Shown here one piece after another: positions 18,362-28,216 of a stretch of 64,000 bases of DNA. The number at the start of each line of letters is the position of its first letter. The first letter of the stretch is position 1. Below the pieces are notes generated by a model. It searched no databases. It was not told the DNA's origin and saw nothing but the letters and a program-made list of their open reading frames with translations. The stretch spans positions 372,001 through 436,000 of the forward strand of contig CAWEJL010000017.1 of NCBI GenBank assembly GCA_963809385.1, read 5' to 3'. A program made the translations under genes and the position numbers. This stretch comes from JAKAIY01 sp963809385. GTDB lineage: Bacteria; Chloroflexota; Ktedonobacteria; Ktedonobacterales; JADMIN01.

Positions 18362-19948
18362 ATGACCGATTCTTCGCCAGCGCAGAGCCCCCGAGCGGAG
18401 CCGGATGTAAACTCCACCGTCGAGGCGTCGCGAGCGCTCCAGCCAGTCTCGGCTCCGCAGGCGCCCGCTGTCGAGGGGCTGGGCGCGGAGAGGCGCGAGC
18501 GGCTCGCAGGGCGGCTCCGCGCCGCGCTGGGGCCAGAAAGTGTCCTTTCTGACTCCGCCGCCCTCATGAGCTATGGCTACGACGCCAGCCCGCTGGAGGG
18601 CACGCCGGACGTTGTCGCGTTGCCCGCATCTCCCGAAGCGCTCGCTACCGCTGTGCGGCTGGCGGTGGAGGCGAACTCCCCAGTCGTAGCGCGGGGATCA
18701 GGCACGGGCCTTTGCGGCGGCGCCATTCCGACCCGTGGCGGCTTGGTCATCTCCACCGCGCGGATGAACCGCATCCGCCTGATAGACCCGCTGAACCGGC
18801 GCGCGCTCGTTGAGCCAGGCGTCATCAACCTGGCGCTCTCTGAGGCGGCCCGGCCCTATGGCCTCTACTACGCGCCCGATCCTGCCAGCCAGCGCATCTC
18901 GACTATTGGCGGCAACGTCGCGACGAACGCCGGTGGCCCGCACTGTCTGGCGTCAGGCGTCACGGCGAATCACGTACTGGCCGCGCAAATCGCACTGCCC
19001 AGCGGAGAGTTGCTGTGGCTCGGCGCGGAAGATGGCGCCGCTGGGACATTGGGACTCGACCTGCTCGGCGCCGTCATTGGCTCCGAGGGTACGCTGGGCG
19101 TCGTCACGCAAATCGTGGTGCGCCTGCTCCCCCTGCCGGAGAGCGTGCGCACACTGCTGGCCATTTTCCCGGATGTCGCCACGGGATCGAATGCCGTTTC
19201 CGCAATCATCGGGGCAGGCATCATTCCGAGCGCGCTGGAAATGATGGACCGCATCATCTGCCAGGCCATCGAGCGCGCCTTCCATGCCGGCTATCCCGAA
19301 GACGCGGGCAGTGTGCTGTTGATCGAAGTAGACGGCGCACGCGAGCAGGTCGAGGCGCAGGGCGAGCGCATCGCGGCGCTGTGCAAATCCAGCGGCGCGC
19401 GTGAGGTACGGGTGGCGCGCTCAGAGGCGGAGCGCGCGGCGCTCTGGGCGGGCCGAAAAGGAGCCGCCGCCGCGTTGGGACAAATCACCACCAGCTTCTA
19501 CCTGCAGGACGCAGTCGTGCCGCGCTCGCGTCTGCCCCGCATCATGGAGCGGATCGAGGAGATTGGGCGAGAGTTCTCGCTGCTCATTCCGAACGTGTTT
19601 CACGCGGGCGATGGCAACCTGCACCCCAATATGTGCTTCGACCGCCGGAAGCCTGGCGACATCGAGCGCGTGATCCGCGCGGGGAACGAGCTGCTGCGCG
19701 CATGCGTAGACTTGGGCGGCATCGTCTCTGGTGAGCATGGCATCGGGCTGGAGAAGCGCGACGCCATGTCCTACGTCTTCAGCGCGCGCGACCTGGCGGC
19801 GATGGCGCGGCTGCGGCTCGCTTTCGACCCGCGCGAGCTCTTCAATCCCGACAAAATCTTCCCGGAGAGCGCGTCATGCCTGGAAGCGCGCGCGCCCTAC
19901 GCGGTCGCGGGCGGGCTGGGCGCGGGCGAGAACGCCTGGTTCTGCTGA
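18362..19948 (+). CDS. glcD: FAD-linked oxidase, GlcD/D-lactate dehydrogenase type
   Basis: The VAO/PCMH-type flavoenzyme family oxidises 2-hydroxy acids such as glycolate or D-lactate. The FAD-binding domain shows GSGTGLCGGAIPTRGG and IGGNVATNAGG (about residues 108-195), then VIGSEGTLGVVT. The C-terminal cap holds HAGDGNLHPN (metal/substrate histidines) and GGIVSGEHGIGLEKR. The ATG at 18362 follows GGAAGGA at nine bases. Length 528 is slightly above the usual 460-500 because of a 50-residue Ser/Ala/Pro-rich start. No GlcE or GlcF partner is adjacent, so glycolate oxidation as a three-subunit complex is not shown; a single-subunit lactate or glycolate dehydrogenase is equally possible, and the symbol is tentative. 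Confidence 0.83.
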   Translation: MTDSSPAQSPRAEPDVNSTVEASRALQPVSAPQAPAVEGLGAERRERLAGRLRAALGPESVLSDSAALMSYGYDASPLEGTPDVVALPASPEALATAVRLAVEANSPVVARGSGTGLCGGAIPTRGGLVISTARMNRIRLIDPLNRRALVEPGVINLALSEAARPYGLYYAPDPASQRISTIGGNVATNAGGPHCLASGVTANHVLAAQIALPSGELLWLGAEDGAAGTLGLDLLGAVIGSEGTLGVVTQIVVRLLPLPESVRTLLAIFPDVATGSNAVSAIIGAGIIPSALEMMDRIICQAIERAFHAGYPEDAGSVLLIEVDGAREQVEAQGERIAALCKSSGAREVRVARSEAERAALWAGRKGAAAALGQITTSFYLQDAVVPRSRLPRIMERIEEIGREFSLLIPNVFHAGDGNLHPNMCFDRRKPGDIERVIRAGNELLRACVDLGGIVSGEHGIGLEKRDAMSYVFSARDLAAMARLRLAFDPRELFNPDKIFPESASCLEARAPYAVAGGLGAGENAWFC

Positions 19949-19964
19949 GTCGAGCCATGCCCGC

Positions 19965-22064
19965 TCACTGGAGCGGCACGAGCGCCAGCAGGACACCAGC
20001 CCCGTTGGGACTCGCCACTGGCAGCCCACCAGCGCCGGGCGGTGTCAGCACGGTGGTCGCTACCGCCTGGGAGGTGGGCGGATGCTGGTCAGGCGCGCCG
20101 CTGCGCACCTCGACGCCAAGCGTATATGCCCCCACATCGCTGGGATTTAGGTTGATGGGCCAGGTCTGGGTCATGATGAGCTGGCCCGGCTGCCACTGGA
20201 GCGGCGGCAGCCACTCTTGCGTCAGGGAATCATCGAAGACCAGGCGTCCGTGCCCGCCTGGCCGGGTCAGCGTCACGACAACGGTCTGCGGCGCCGTTAG
20301 CGGCGCGGAAACACGCCAGTACGTGGTGACAGTCAACTCGGGCTCGGTCACTGAGACCTGAGGCGGGTTGACCTGATACCCCACCAGTTCCAGCCCTCCA
20401 GCGAAGCGCGCATCCACCTGGCGCACGCCCGCGAGCGAGCTGGCGTAGGCAAAGCTGTAGAAAGACGCTGGCATGCGCGGAATACCCTTGCCGGGGTCAC
20501 GCCGCAGCAGGAGGTAGCCATCGCGGGCCGTCGCGATTTGATAGTCACCCGAGTACAGCGTGCTCAGTACGGCGCTCACGTAGCCAGCCGGGCTGGTAAA
20601 CGGGTAATAGTCGCCCGCCCCCACGTCCAGGAACACATAGTCAGCGTTCTTGAGGTCGGACGGGAACTGATAAATGGCGAGGCGGTGGCTGATATGCGGC
20701 GCCAGGGTAGATTGCGCGCTGACTGAGGCGTCGGGCGGAATCGAGGCGGCGATGGCTTCACCGAGGCGGTCATGGGCAGACACAACCGGCCAGATGTGGC
20801 GCACCGTTACCTGCTGATAGACGCGCGACGCCTGGGATCCTAGCCCGACGATCAGTGCCGGAACCAGCAGCAATGCCAGCAACACCTCTGACCGCACGAT
20901 CCCAGCCAACCAGCGTGCGCCACCGCCACCGAGGCGCGCACGCGCCGCGCAGAGCCATCCAGACACCAGCGGCGCGATCCACGCCATCGCATCTATCGAA
21001 GCGACGATGAGTACCGCCGCGATGTCTGTATTGTACTGATAGCCGCCGGAATACATCAGCGGATCGGAGCTGAGAAAGTTGAGCAGCGCCGATGGAAGGG
21101 CGATCACCGCCACCCACGGGCTGAGCAGCGGCAGGAAGCCGGTGGGCGCGAGCAGCTTGACGATATAATCCCGACGCGCGGTGTCATGCGCCATCGCGAT
21201 CAGCGTCGAGATGGGCGCGTGGAGCAGCCCGCTGAAGCGCCCAATTACCGGGGAATGGCCCACCGGGCTAAGCGCGCGCATCAGGACCAGCGCCAGCGCC
21301 AGCGTCAACACGCCGCCGAGAACGATGCCCAGGCCAAGGCGCCAGCGGCGGTGGAAGAGCGCCACGAACAGGCCGATGCCGATCACATCGAGCGTCAGCG
21401 TCTCTTTACAGAGCAGCGCCAGCGCCAGGCAGACCACCAGCGCGCGATACCGCCGGATGGTCAGGAAGTAGAACGCCCACAGCAGGATCGTGGCGGCCAT
21501 CGTCTCGGGGTGGAAGTCGTCGGTCACCGCCGCCAGAAGCGGTGGATAGGCCAGGAACAGCGCCGCGAACGCCACACCCCACCAGGAGTTTCGCAACCGA
21601 CGCGCCGCCAGCAGCCATATCGGAATGACGCCCGACGCGACGACGACCACCTGAAGCAGCAAGATCGCCTTGACGCTGGGCCAGACGAGATAAAGCAGGC
21701 TGAGAGGGATGAGGATAGGCTCAAAGTGGATGGCGAAGCGCGAGACGCCGCCAAGGCAATTCACATCGGTGATCGGGTTGCAGATGGTCTGCGTCATGAA
21801 ATGGCCGTGGATGGTGTTCCACAGCGCCTGATCCATGATTCCCAGGTCTTCGGCGTGGGTCGCGAAGGTGTCCTGGCGCCCGAACGTGAAGAGGGTGAGG
21901 GTGATCGCATAGGCCAGCGCGAGCAGCAGCGTCACGCCGAATGCGATACGCCCGCTCCGGCCAGTCTCATACGGCTCGGGGAGCGCCTCATGCCGGATGA
22001 TCCAGCCCCAGGCGCGGCGGAGGACGTTCTGGCCATGTGTGGGTTGCGCCTGCTCGGCGATCAT
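19965..22064 (-). CDS. DUF2079 integral membrane protein
   Basis: This 699-residue protein has an N-terminal polytopic part of roughly ten hydrophobic segments and a C-terminal exported part of about 250 residues. The DUF2079 hallmark is clear near residues 70-115: DLGIMDQALWNTIHGHF, then FAIHFEPILIPL with the conserved His. DUF2079 proteins resemble GT-C-type membrane glycosyltransferases, using an acidic residue in the first external loop (here the D of DLGIMDQ). That function is inferred from fold similarity only. The C-terminal extension (ELTVTTYWRVSAPLTAPQ) looks like a beta-sandwich. AGGGAG precedes the ATG. It is convergent with the GlcD gene, 16 bases apart. Confidence 0.75.
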   Translation of the reverse strand: MIAEQAQPTHGQNVLRRAWGWIIRHEALPEPYETGRSGRIAFGVTLLLALAYAITLTLFTFGRQDTFATHAEDLGIMDQALWNTIHGHFMTQTICNPITDVNCLGGVSRFAIHFEPILIPLSLLYLVWPSVKAILLLQVVVVASGVIPIWLLAARRLRNSWWGVAFAALFLAYPPLLAAVTDDFHPETMAATILLWAFYFLTIRRYRALVVCLALALLCKETLTLDVIGIGLFVALFHRRWRLGLGIVLGGVLTLALALVLMRALSPVGHSPVIGRFSGLLHAPISTLIAMAHDTARRDYIVKLLAPTGFLPLLSPWVAVIALPSALLNFLSSDPLMYSGGYQYNTDIAAVLIVASIDAMAWIAPLVSGWLCAARARLGGGGARWLAGIVRSEVLLALLLVPALIVGLGSQASRVYQQVTVRHIWPVVSAHDRLGEAIAASIPPDASVSAQSTLAPHISHRLAIYQFPSDLKNADYVFLDVGAGDYYPFTSPAGYVSAVLSTLYSGDYQIATARDGYLLLRRDPGKGIPRMPASFYSFAYASSLAGVRQVDARFAGGLELVGYQVNPPQVSVTEPELTVTTYWRVSAPLTAPQTVVVTLTRPGGHGRLVFDDSLTQEWLPPLQWQPGQLIMTQTWPINLNPSDVGAYTLGVEVRSGAPDQHPPTSQAVATTVLTPPGAGGLPVASPNGAGVLLALVPLQ

Positions 22065-22370
22065 GGATTGCGCGCTCCCTCATTCAGGACGCTCGAGTGA
22101 ACGGAATACTTCAGGCGCCGCGCCCGGCGCGCCTGAAGTATTGTCGGAGCGCGCGCCTCACGGCGTCAAGCGATCATGGACTTGCGGGCGCTCTAGGGAG
22201 CAAAACGGATGCGCTAGCCTGAGCCATCACGCAATACCCTATAATTCATATGACCGACGAGCGCGCTCCGCGACCGAGCCATGCAACCACGAGTTTGCCA
22301 TCGCGCCAACGCGCGCCGCGCAATCGCTGACATTCATCAGACAACGCACCTGTATGCCTGTGAGGATAGT

Positions 22371-23435
22371 GTGAACAGCCCCCAGCGCGAACCGACAAAC
22401 CGATTCCTGCGCGCCTGCCTGCGCCTGCCCACCGACCGGACGCCAGTCTGGTACATGCGCCAGGCGGGGCGCTCGCTGCCTGAGTTTCGCGAGGTACGCA
22501 AGCGCCATTCCTTTTTCGAGGTCGCCAGCACACCTGAGCTTTGCGCGGAGGTGACGCTCCAGCCGGTGCGGCGCCTGGGCGTGGACGCCGCCATCCTGTT
22601 CTCGGATATCGTCGCGCCGCTGGTGGCGATTGGCCTGGACATCAAGCTCGTGGAGGGAACAGGCCCCGTTACCGCGCATCCCATACGCGAGCGCGCCGAT
22701 CTCGACACGCTGCGCCCGCTCGACCCGGAGCGCGACATGTCCAGCGTGCGCGACGCGATTGGCATCCTGCGCGAGGCGCTGGCTCCAGCGGATACGGCGC
22801 TAATCGGCTTTGTCGGCGCGCCGTTTACCCTGGCGGGCTATCTGGTGGAGGGCAAGCCTTCACGCGATTTCGTGCGTACGAAGCGTATGATGTTTGATGA
22901 GCCTGAGCTGTGGAATGGCCTGATGGAGCGGCTGACCGAGATTGTCCTGGGCTTCGCGCGGGGGCAAATCGCGGCGGGCGCGCAGGCGATCCAGGTCTTC
23001 GATAGCTGGATTGGCGCGCTCGGCCCGCGTGAATATGCGCGCTTCGTCCAGCCGCATATGCGCCGGCTCTTCGACGGTCTGCGCGCGCCCGGTCTGCCAG
23101 AGGTCCCGCGCATTCACTTCGGCACGGGGACGGCCACGCTGCTCGAGATGATGGCTGAGGCGGGCGGAGAAGTCATCGGCCTCGACTGGCGCGTCAACCT
23201 GGATGAGGCATGGGCGCGGCTGGGCGGCCCAGAGCGCGTGGCGATCCAGGGGAACCTGGACCCAGTGACACTCATGGCGTCATGGGAAACCGTGCGCGCG
23301 GAGACAGAAACCATCCTGCGGCAGACGGGAGGACAGCCAGGCCACATCTTCAACCTGGGCCACGGCGTGCTACCGGAGACCGACGCCGCTCAGCTTGAGC
23401 GCCTGACAGGATTCATCCATGACTTCAGGCCGTAA
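22371..23435 (+). CDS. hemE: Uroporphyrinogen decarboxylase
   Basis: HemE removes four acetate carboxyls from uroporphyrinogen III to make coproporphyrinogen III in haem synthesis. Key family segments are visible: TPVWYMRQAGRSLPEFR (substrate-binding arginines), ILFSDIVAPLVAIG with the catalytic Asp, GFVGAPFTLAGYLVEG, FDSWIGALGPREYARF, and LGHGVLPETD near the end. The GTG at 22371 has GAGGA four bases upstream, a little tight, and yields 354 residues, the normal length. No other haem gene lies beside it in the window. A TATAAT at 22240-22245 is a possible -10 box. Confidence 0.93.
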   Translation: MNSPQREPTNRFLRACLRLPTDRTPVWYMRQAGRSLPEFREVRKRHSFFEVASTPELCAEVTLQPVRRLGVDAAILFSDIVAPLVAIGLDIKLVEGTGPVTAHPIRERADLDTLRPLDPERDMSSVRDAIGILREALAPADTALIGFVGAPFTLAGYLVEGKPSRDFVRTKRMMFDEPELWNGLMERLTEIVLGFARGQIAAGAQAIQVFDSWIGALGPREYARFVQPHMRRLFDGLRAPGLPEVPRIHFGTGTATLLEMMAEAGGEVIGLDWRVNLDEAWARLGGPERVAIQGNLDPVTLMASWETVRAETETILRQTGGQPGHIFNLGHGVLPETDAAQLERLTGFIHDFRP

Positions 23436-23466
23436 GCCGCTCGCGAAGTAACAGACACGCCGAACC

Positions 23467-23502
23467 AGCCGGGCAAGCGCTCAAGGCGCTGTAAGCCCGG
23501 CT
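23467..23502 (+). terminator. Hairpin after hemE
   Basis: AGCCGGGC (23467-23474) pairs with 23495-23502 and an inner AGCGC/GCGCT extends it. It stands 31 bases after hemE and about 110 bases from the convergent rpsU; no T tract is seen. Confidence 0.5.
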
Positions 23503-23611
23503 GATCGTATCCGGTGGGTTGTCCGCCGCCTTCGCGGGCGGGGCCGCGCGACGCGCAGGTGACATGCGCACTGGTCTTGCTGGCCTCCAGCAGGACCAAA
23601 TCCGCGTGTTC

Positions 23612-23818
23612 CTAGTAGCCCTGGGCGGCGGCCTTCAGTCGGGCCTTGCGGGCTTTGCGCTCGCGGGCGTCGGCCTTGCGCTTGCGCTTCACACTGGGCG
23701 GCTCGTAGTGCTGGCGGCGCTTGGCCTCCGATAGCAAACCGTCCTGCTGCACCCGGCGGGTGAACTTCTTCAGGGCTACTTCGAACGAGTCGCCCTCTTT
23801 GATAATGACCTCACTCAC
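23612..23818 (-). CDS. rpsU: 30S ribosomal protein S21
   Basis: Starting at the GTG at 23818, the product is 68 residues: a short beginning EVIIKEGDSFEVALKKFTRR, then VQQDGLLSEAKRRQHYEPPS and a strongly basic tail (KRKRKADARERKARKARLK). This is the standard S21 form that sits near the anti-Shine-Dalgarno region of the small subunit. The open frame continues upstream to 23917, but that part is not S21-like. The Shine-Dalgarno match is weak, which is not rare for this gene. No dnaG or rpoD is adjacent. Confidence 0.92.
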   Translation of the reverse strand: MSEVIIKEGDSFEVALKKFTRRVQQDGLLSEAKRRQHYEPPSVKRKRKADARERKARKARLKAAAQGY

Positions 23819-24170
23819 GCTTGACGTTTCGCGGCCTCGCGGCTTTCTCACCGCCACCCCAGGCCGCGGGCTCCTTTCTGCGCACGCTACAACCACACCA
23901 TGCCAACGGCCAGACATTGGTCAAGAGTGACAAGGTGTCGCCTCATCACACCATCCAACGAACAGGCCGCAACAGATATAGTGTATCACAGCGCGCATAG
24001 ATGCGAACCCGCGAATTTCCACCAGGGCGCTCGCGGGTCTCACCGGGCCGCTATAGCGGGCAAGCCGCGTTATCTCGCGCCGATGGTGTACAATGCCTGG
24101 GCTGCTTCCGACTCTGCGGGACGGCGGCGACACATGATAGCGCCCAGGTAAAGAGGCGAAACGAGAAGCG
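23819..24170. other. Divergent control region between rpsU and pcrA
   Basis: A 352-base gap with the upstream regions of both genes. TACAAT at 24089-24094 could be a -10 box for pcrA and TTGACC (23924-23919, minus strand) a -35 box for rpsU, but neither has a convincing partner hexamer. Confidence 0.35.
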
Positions 24171-26582
24171 ATGACCACCTACGACGCAAGGGATGACGCG
24201 CACGCCGGAGCGATCGAGTCCGCCACAAACGCGGACAAAGAGCAAGACGACCTCGACCTGCTGGCGGGCCTGAACGAGCCGCAGCGCTTGGCGGTGACCA
24301 CTACCGATGGGCCGCTGCTCGTGCTGGCTGGCCCCGGCAGTGGCAAGACGCGCGTGATCACCAATCGCATCGCCTACCTCGTCCGCGAGCGCCACGTCTT
24401 GCCGTGGAATATCCTGGCCGTCACCTTCACCAACAAAGCCGCGCGAGAGATGCGCGAGCGGCTGGAGCGGCTGATCGGGCCAAAGTCAAAAGATCTCGTA
24501 GTGGGTACCTTCCACTCGATCTGCTCGCGCGTGCTGCGGCGCGAGGCTCAGCGCGACGCGCTGGGGATCAGCGGCTCGTTCAGCATCTATGACGACGATG
24601 ACCAGATCAAGCTCGTCGGGCAGATTCTGGACGAGATGAACATTGACAAGAAGCAGTTCAGTCCGCGCATGATCCACGGCCACATCTCGCGCGCCAAGAA
24701 CGAACTGGTGGGGCCGCTCCAGTTCGCCGAGCACGTCAATAAGTACACAGAGGAAATCGCCGCGCGGGTTTTCAAGCGCTACGACCAGGCCCTGCGCGAG
24801 CGCGACGCGGTGGACTTTGACGACCTGATTCTGCTGACCCATCAGCTCTGGCGGCGCACACCAGACATCCTCAAAGCCTATCAGCAACGGTACAAATACC
24901 TGCATGTGGATGAGTTCCAGGACACCAACAAAGCGCAATATGAGCTCGTGCGCTTGCTGGCGCAGGGAACACCGGAGACGCCCAGCCACGGCAACATCTG
25001 CGTGGTCGGCGACGACGATCAGAGCATCTATGGCTGGCGCGGAGCTATCCCACAGGTCGTGCGCGACTTCCAGTCCGACTTCCCCAAGACCCGCACGGTG
25101 CTGCTGGAGCAGAACTACCGCTCAACACAGGTCATCCTCGACGCCGCCAGTTCGGTCGTACGCCGCAACACAAGCCGCGCCGACAAAACGCTGTGGACAC
25201 AGCGTGACGGCGGCGAGAAGATCACGCTCCATGAGGCCTACAACGAGGAAGAGGAAGCCAGCTACGTCGTCCACGAGATCCGGCGGCTGGCGGGGCGCGG
25301 TGACGCGACGCTCCGCGATGTCGCGGTGATGTATCGCACCAACGCCCAGTCCCGCGCCCTGGAAGAGCAATTCATGCGCGCGGGTATGAAATACGTGGTG
25401 GTCGGCAGCCGCAAGTTCTACGACCGCAAAGAGATCCGCGACGTACTAGCTTATCTCCGCCTGCTCTACAACCCGCTCGACCAGATCGCGCTGGAGCGCG
25501 TGATCAACGTCCCCAACCGTAAGATCGGGCCAAAGACGCTCTCAGAGTTCCTTTCCTGGGCGCGCGCGAACGACCTGACGCCCTTCGAGGCGCTGGAACA
25601 GATCGAGACGCATCCGACGCTGGCGACGGCGGGCAAGCGCGCGCTGATATCATTCGCCGCGCTGATGAGCAACCTCCAGGCGCTGGCGAAGGAGCAGCCG
25701 CTGCCGAGCCTGATTGATTTCATGCTGGCGCAGAGTGGCTACGCGGCGGACCTGCGCGACGGAACAGAGGAAGGCGAGGAGCGCTGGCGCAACGTGCTGG
25801 AGCTACGGCGCGTGGCCGAGGACTTCGCACTGATCGAGCCGGAAACGGCGCTGGCGCTCTTCCTGGAGCAGGTAGCGCTGGTCGGCGGCTCCGATACCAC
25901 GCAGGCTGGCGAGGATGGCGCGCTGGCGCATGAGCAGGACATGGACGCGGTCACGCTGATCACGCTGCACGCCGCCAAAGGGCTGGAATTTCCGGTTGTC
26001 TTCCTAGTCGGCATGGAGGAAGGCATCCTGCCGCACTCGCGCTCGCTGGAGCGCCAGAACGAACTGGAGGAGGAGCGGCGGCTGACCTATGTCGGCATTA
26101 CACGGGCCATGCGCCATCTCTATCTCGTTCGCGCCTACCGGCGCATGTTCTATGGCGGCGCCAGCTTCCAGGAGGCGTCGCGCTTCCTGGACGAGATACC
26201 CGCAGAGTTGCTGCGTGTGACGCATGAGCGGCCGCCGCGCGGCGGCGTCTCCACAACCACGGGCGAAACACGCCCGCGTGCGGTAACGCCACCGCCGTGG
26301 GGCCAGCGGCCCCCCACGCCAAGTCCACGCCCGCCAGCGCCCCCGGCGCCAACGTCCGCGGCCAGCGCGCCCGCGCGGCCCGAAGCGCCGGCTGAGCCCG
26401 TGCCAGCGCCAGCGCCAGCCCGCGACCTGGAGCCCGGCGACAAAGTGATGCACCGCCTCTTCGGGCGTGGACTGGTCCTCAAGGTCAGCGCCGGAGGTGG
26501 GACAACCACCGTGGACGTGCTCTTCGACACGGCGGGACGCAAGACACTCGACGTCGCCTACGCCCGGCTGGAGCGCCTCTAA
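24171..26582 (+). CDS. pcrA: ATP-dependent DNA helicase PcrA/UvrD
   Basis: A superfamily 1A 3'-5' helicase for repair, replication restart and RNA polymerase displacement. All motifs are present in order: Q motif LNEPQRLAV, Walker A AGPGSGKT (about residue 52), Ia TFTNKAAREMRERL, II VDEFQDTN, III GDDDQSIYGWRGA, IV LEQNYRST, V TLHAAKGLEFPVVF and VI RRLTYVGITRA. A Pro/Ala-rich linker of about 60 residues leads to a C-terminal Tudor-like domain (GDKVMHRLFGRGLVLKV ... LDVAYARLERL), the part that contacts RNA polymerase in PcrA. Total length of 803 fits. The first 30 residues are an extra acidic stretch. It is transcribed alone, with AAGAGG upstream of the ATG. Confidence 0.95.
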   Translation: MTTYDARDDAHAGAIESATNADKEQDDLDLLAGLNEPQRLAVTTTDGPLLVLAGPGSGKTRVITNRIAYLVRERHVLPWNILAVTFTNKAAREMRERLERLIGPKSKDLVVGTFHSICSRVLRREAQRDALGISGSFSIYDDDDQIKLVGQILDEMNIDKKQFSPRMIHGHISRAKNELVGPLQFAEHVNKYTEEIAARVFKRYDQALRERDAVDFDDLILLTHQLWRRTPDILKAYQQRYKYLHVDEFQDTNKAQYELVRLLAQGTPETPSHGNICVVGDDDQSIYGWRGAIPQVVRDFQSDFPKTRTVLLEQNYRSTQVILDAASSVVRRNTSRADKTLWTQRDGGEKITLHEAYNEEEEASYVVHEIRRLAGRGDATLRDVAVMYRTNAQSRALEEQFMRAGMKYVVVGSRKFYDRKEIRDVLAYLRLLYNPLDQIALERVINVPNRKIGPKTLSEFLSWARANDLTPFEALEQIETHPTLATAGKRALISFAALMSNLQALAKEQPLPSLIDFMLAQSGYAADLRDGTEEGEERWRNVLELRRVAEDFALIEPETALALFLEQVALVGGSDTTQAGEDGALAHEQDMDAVTLITLHAAKGLEFPVVFLVGMEEGILPHSRSLERQNELEEERRLTYVGITRAMRHLYLVRAYRRMFYGGASFQEASRFLDEIPAELLRVTHERPPRGGVSTTTGETRPRAVTPPPWGQRPPTPSPRPPAPPAPTSAASAPARPEAPAEPVPAPAPARDLEPGDKVMHRLFGRGLVLKVSAGGGTTTVDVLFDTAGRKTLDVAYARLERL

Positions 26583-26756
26583 GCGGGCGCGCCATACGCG
26601 CAGCGGATCTGGAAGGGCTCGCTGAGCAAAGATAAGGAAAAATCCTGAGGATTTCATGACGCGCGCTACTTGACCAGCGTCAATGGCTGTGCTACCCTAC
26701 GCCGTAACATGCGCTCAGCATTTGCCTTACTTTCATGCTGAGAAGCGAGCGGTCCC

Positions 26757-27023
26757 ATGACCATCGCGCCGACGAGAGGATATCCTGAATATATGGCCCA
26801 ACAAGCCAGCGAAAAGGAGTTGCTTAAGCTCCAGATACAAGCCTACGAATTTTACGCGGGCCTGATTGATCGCGCGGTCACATCCGGCGCGCACGAAGCG
26901 GTGATGCCAAAGTGGGACGAGCAGCGCGCGATCGAATATAAGCGGCTGGCTGATCAGTTGCGCACGCGACTCGCGGAGATCGAGCGGGAGGAGTCCACGC
27001 CAGGCGCGCCAGCGGGGCGCTAG
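26757..27023 (+). CDS. Small hypothetical helical protein
   Basis: The frame can start at the ATG at 26757 (88 residues) or at the ATG at 26793 (76 residues, AGAGGA 12 bases upstream). The core is amphipathic helix with QIQAYEFYAGLIDRAV, MPKWDEQRAIEYKRLADQL and LRTRLAEIEREE. It is cytoplasmic and probably a short coiled coil. No family is recognised. It follows pcrA by 174 bases and is probably its own unit. Confidence 0.55.
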   Translation: MTIAPTRGYPEYMAQQASEKELLKLQIQAYEFYAGLIDRAVTSGAHEAVMPKWDEQRAIEYKRLADQLRTRLAEIEREESTPGAPAGR

Positions 27024-27454
27024 CGCGCGACGTGAGCGCTCGAAAGCTTGTGACGGACGGAGCGCGTAGTCGTATAATCGTCAGGCGGGCGTTGATACGC
27101 CACCAATCGCAGGTTGTGGGCGCCGTTCGTGGATTGGGCGCATGGATGGCCAGGAATCCTAGATGAGGCGAAGACGCCTCAGCAGTGGCTGGTGTACGCC
27201 ACAAATTTACGCTATGGCCATCGAAGCGCCAACGCGCCAGTAGACACAGTGTGAACAGTTTGGATACGACGCGGATGGTTGGTGGTGAAGTGGGGCGAGC
27301 AGGGTGAGCTATCCAGGTGGGAGCACTGATCTCTTGAACGTACGAGCGAGAAGAGCGCGCTCGCCAGTCAAGTGAGCGCTCATCCGACTGTGGACGGTAA
27401 ACATCAGACACCGCATCACGGTCGCTGCCGAGAGCGCCAGCGGGGAGAATGAGG
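27024..27454. other. Long leader region of the DUF4388 gene
   Basis: About 430 bases without a gene. TATAAT at 27073-27078 is a good -10 box, with TTGTGA 19 bases upstream as a poor -35 box, which would leave a leader of about 370 bases. No RNA fold is proposed. Confidence 0.4.
27048..27078 (+). promoter_or_regulatory. Possible promoter of the DUF4388 gene
   Basis: TTGTGA (27048-27053) and a perfect TATAAT (27073-27078) with a long 19-base spacer. The -10 box is convincing in this GC-rich setting; the -35 match is not. Confidence 0.4.
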
Positions 27455-28216
27455 ATGGCAGCACGATTCGTCGGGACAAGCCGGCTAAGCAACATCATCC
27501 AGATGGTGACCATCTCCAGACAAACAGGCATTCTCCGCGTGACCCGCAATCAGAGCGGCCTGCGCGAGATGGGACAAATTCGCTTCATGCAGGGTGAACC
27601 GGTTTCGGCGTTGCTGGGCCAGCTCACCGGTGGCGCCGCACTCAATGAGCTCACGGTCTGGGGTGAGTGCATGTACGCTTTCGATGAGAACGAGAGCGAG
27701 ATGGACATGTCCGCCTTTGATCCCACCGCGCAACAAGTTCCCACTCCGCCTTCACCCGCATCACCAGCGGGAACCGGATCATCCTGGCCATCTTACGGGT
27801 ATCCGTCAACGTCTTCACTCAACTCCTTTCCTCCTGCTCCCGCGCCGCCAGATTATGGGTCTTCCAGCCCAAACGATTCGTTTAGCTCCTACTCGACCGA
27901 TCCAGCGGCGCCCATGTCCATGCTCTATGGCGCCTACGGCCAGCCTGCCCCCTCTCAGCAGACACAAACGTCCTATTCCGGCGGCGCCTCAACAGCGTTG
28001 CCGCTCCGCCCGGAGCAGCTCGCCGCACAACCCCGGCGCACGACCCCTTCCATGAACGTTGACCAACTTCCACTTGACCGCCGGGAGCGGATGGTGCTGC
28101 TTCTCATAGACGGACAGCGCACGGTGATGGATTTGGTCAGGCTGACCCGCAGGAATGAGGGAGACCTCTACGCTGTGCTCAACCATCTACGGATTCTGGG
28201 ACTCGTGACCATTTAA
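27455..28216 (+). CDS. DUF4388 (PATAN-type) protein with C-terminal winged-helix-like domain
   Basis: GGGGAG ends seven bases before the ATG at 27455; an ATG at 27449 is too close to it. Residues about 5-75 form a DUF4388 domain: LSNIIQMVTISRQTGILRV, GQIRFMQGEPVSA and GGAALNELTVWGECMYAF, the typical glycine-flanked pattern. A Pro/Ser/Tyr-rich disordered linker of about 110 residues follows. The last 60 residues (LDRRERMVLLLIDGQRTVMDLVRLTRRNEGDLYAVL) read as a winged-helix domain, the common partner of DUF4388 in signal-responsive proteins. The next genes are a Cache-like membrane protein and a cNMP-binding protein, which supports a signalling role. Its exact output is unknown. Confidence 0.75.
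   Translation: MAARFVGTSRLSNIIQMVTISRQTGILRVTRNQSGLREMGQIRFMQGEPVSALLGQLTGGAALNELTVWGECMYAFDENESEMDMSAFDPTAQQVPTPPSPASPAGTGSSWPSYGYPSTSSLNSFPPAPAPPDYGSSSPNDSFSSYSTDPAAPMSMLYGAYGQPAPSQQTQTSYSGGASTALPLRPEQLAAQPRRTTPSMNVDQLPLDRRERMVLLLIDGQRTVMDLVRLTRRNEGDLYAVLNHLRILGLVTI

Noticed and set aside
21186..22100. Plus-strand open frame of about 300 codons opposite the DUF2079 gene
   Set aside because: It is very rich in Arg, Gln and His without any fold pattern and is antisense to clear membrane protein sequence.
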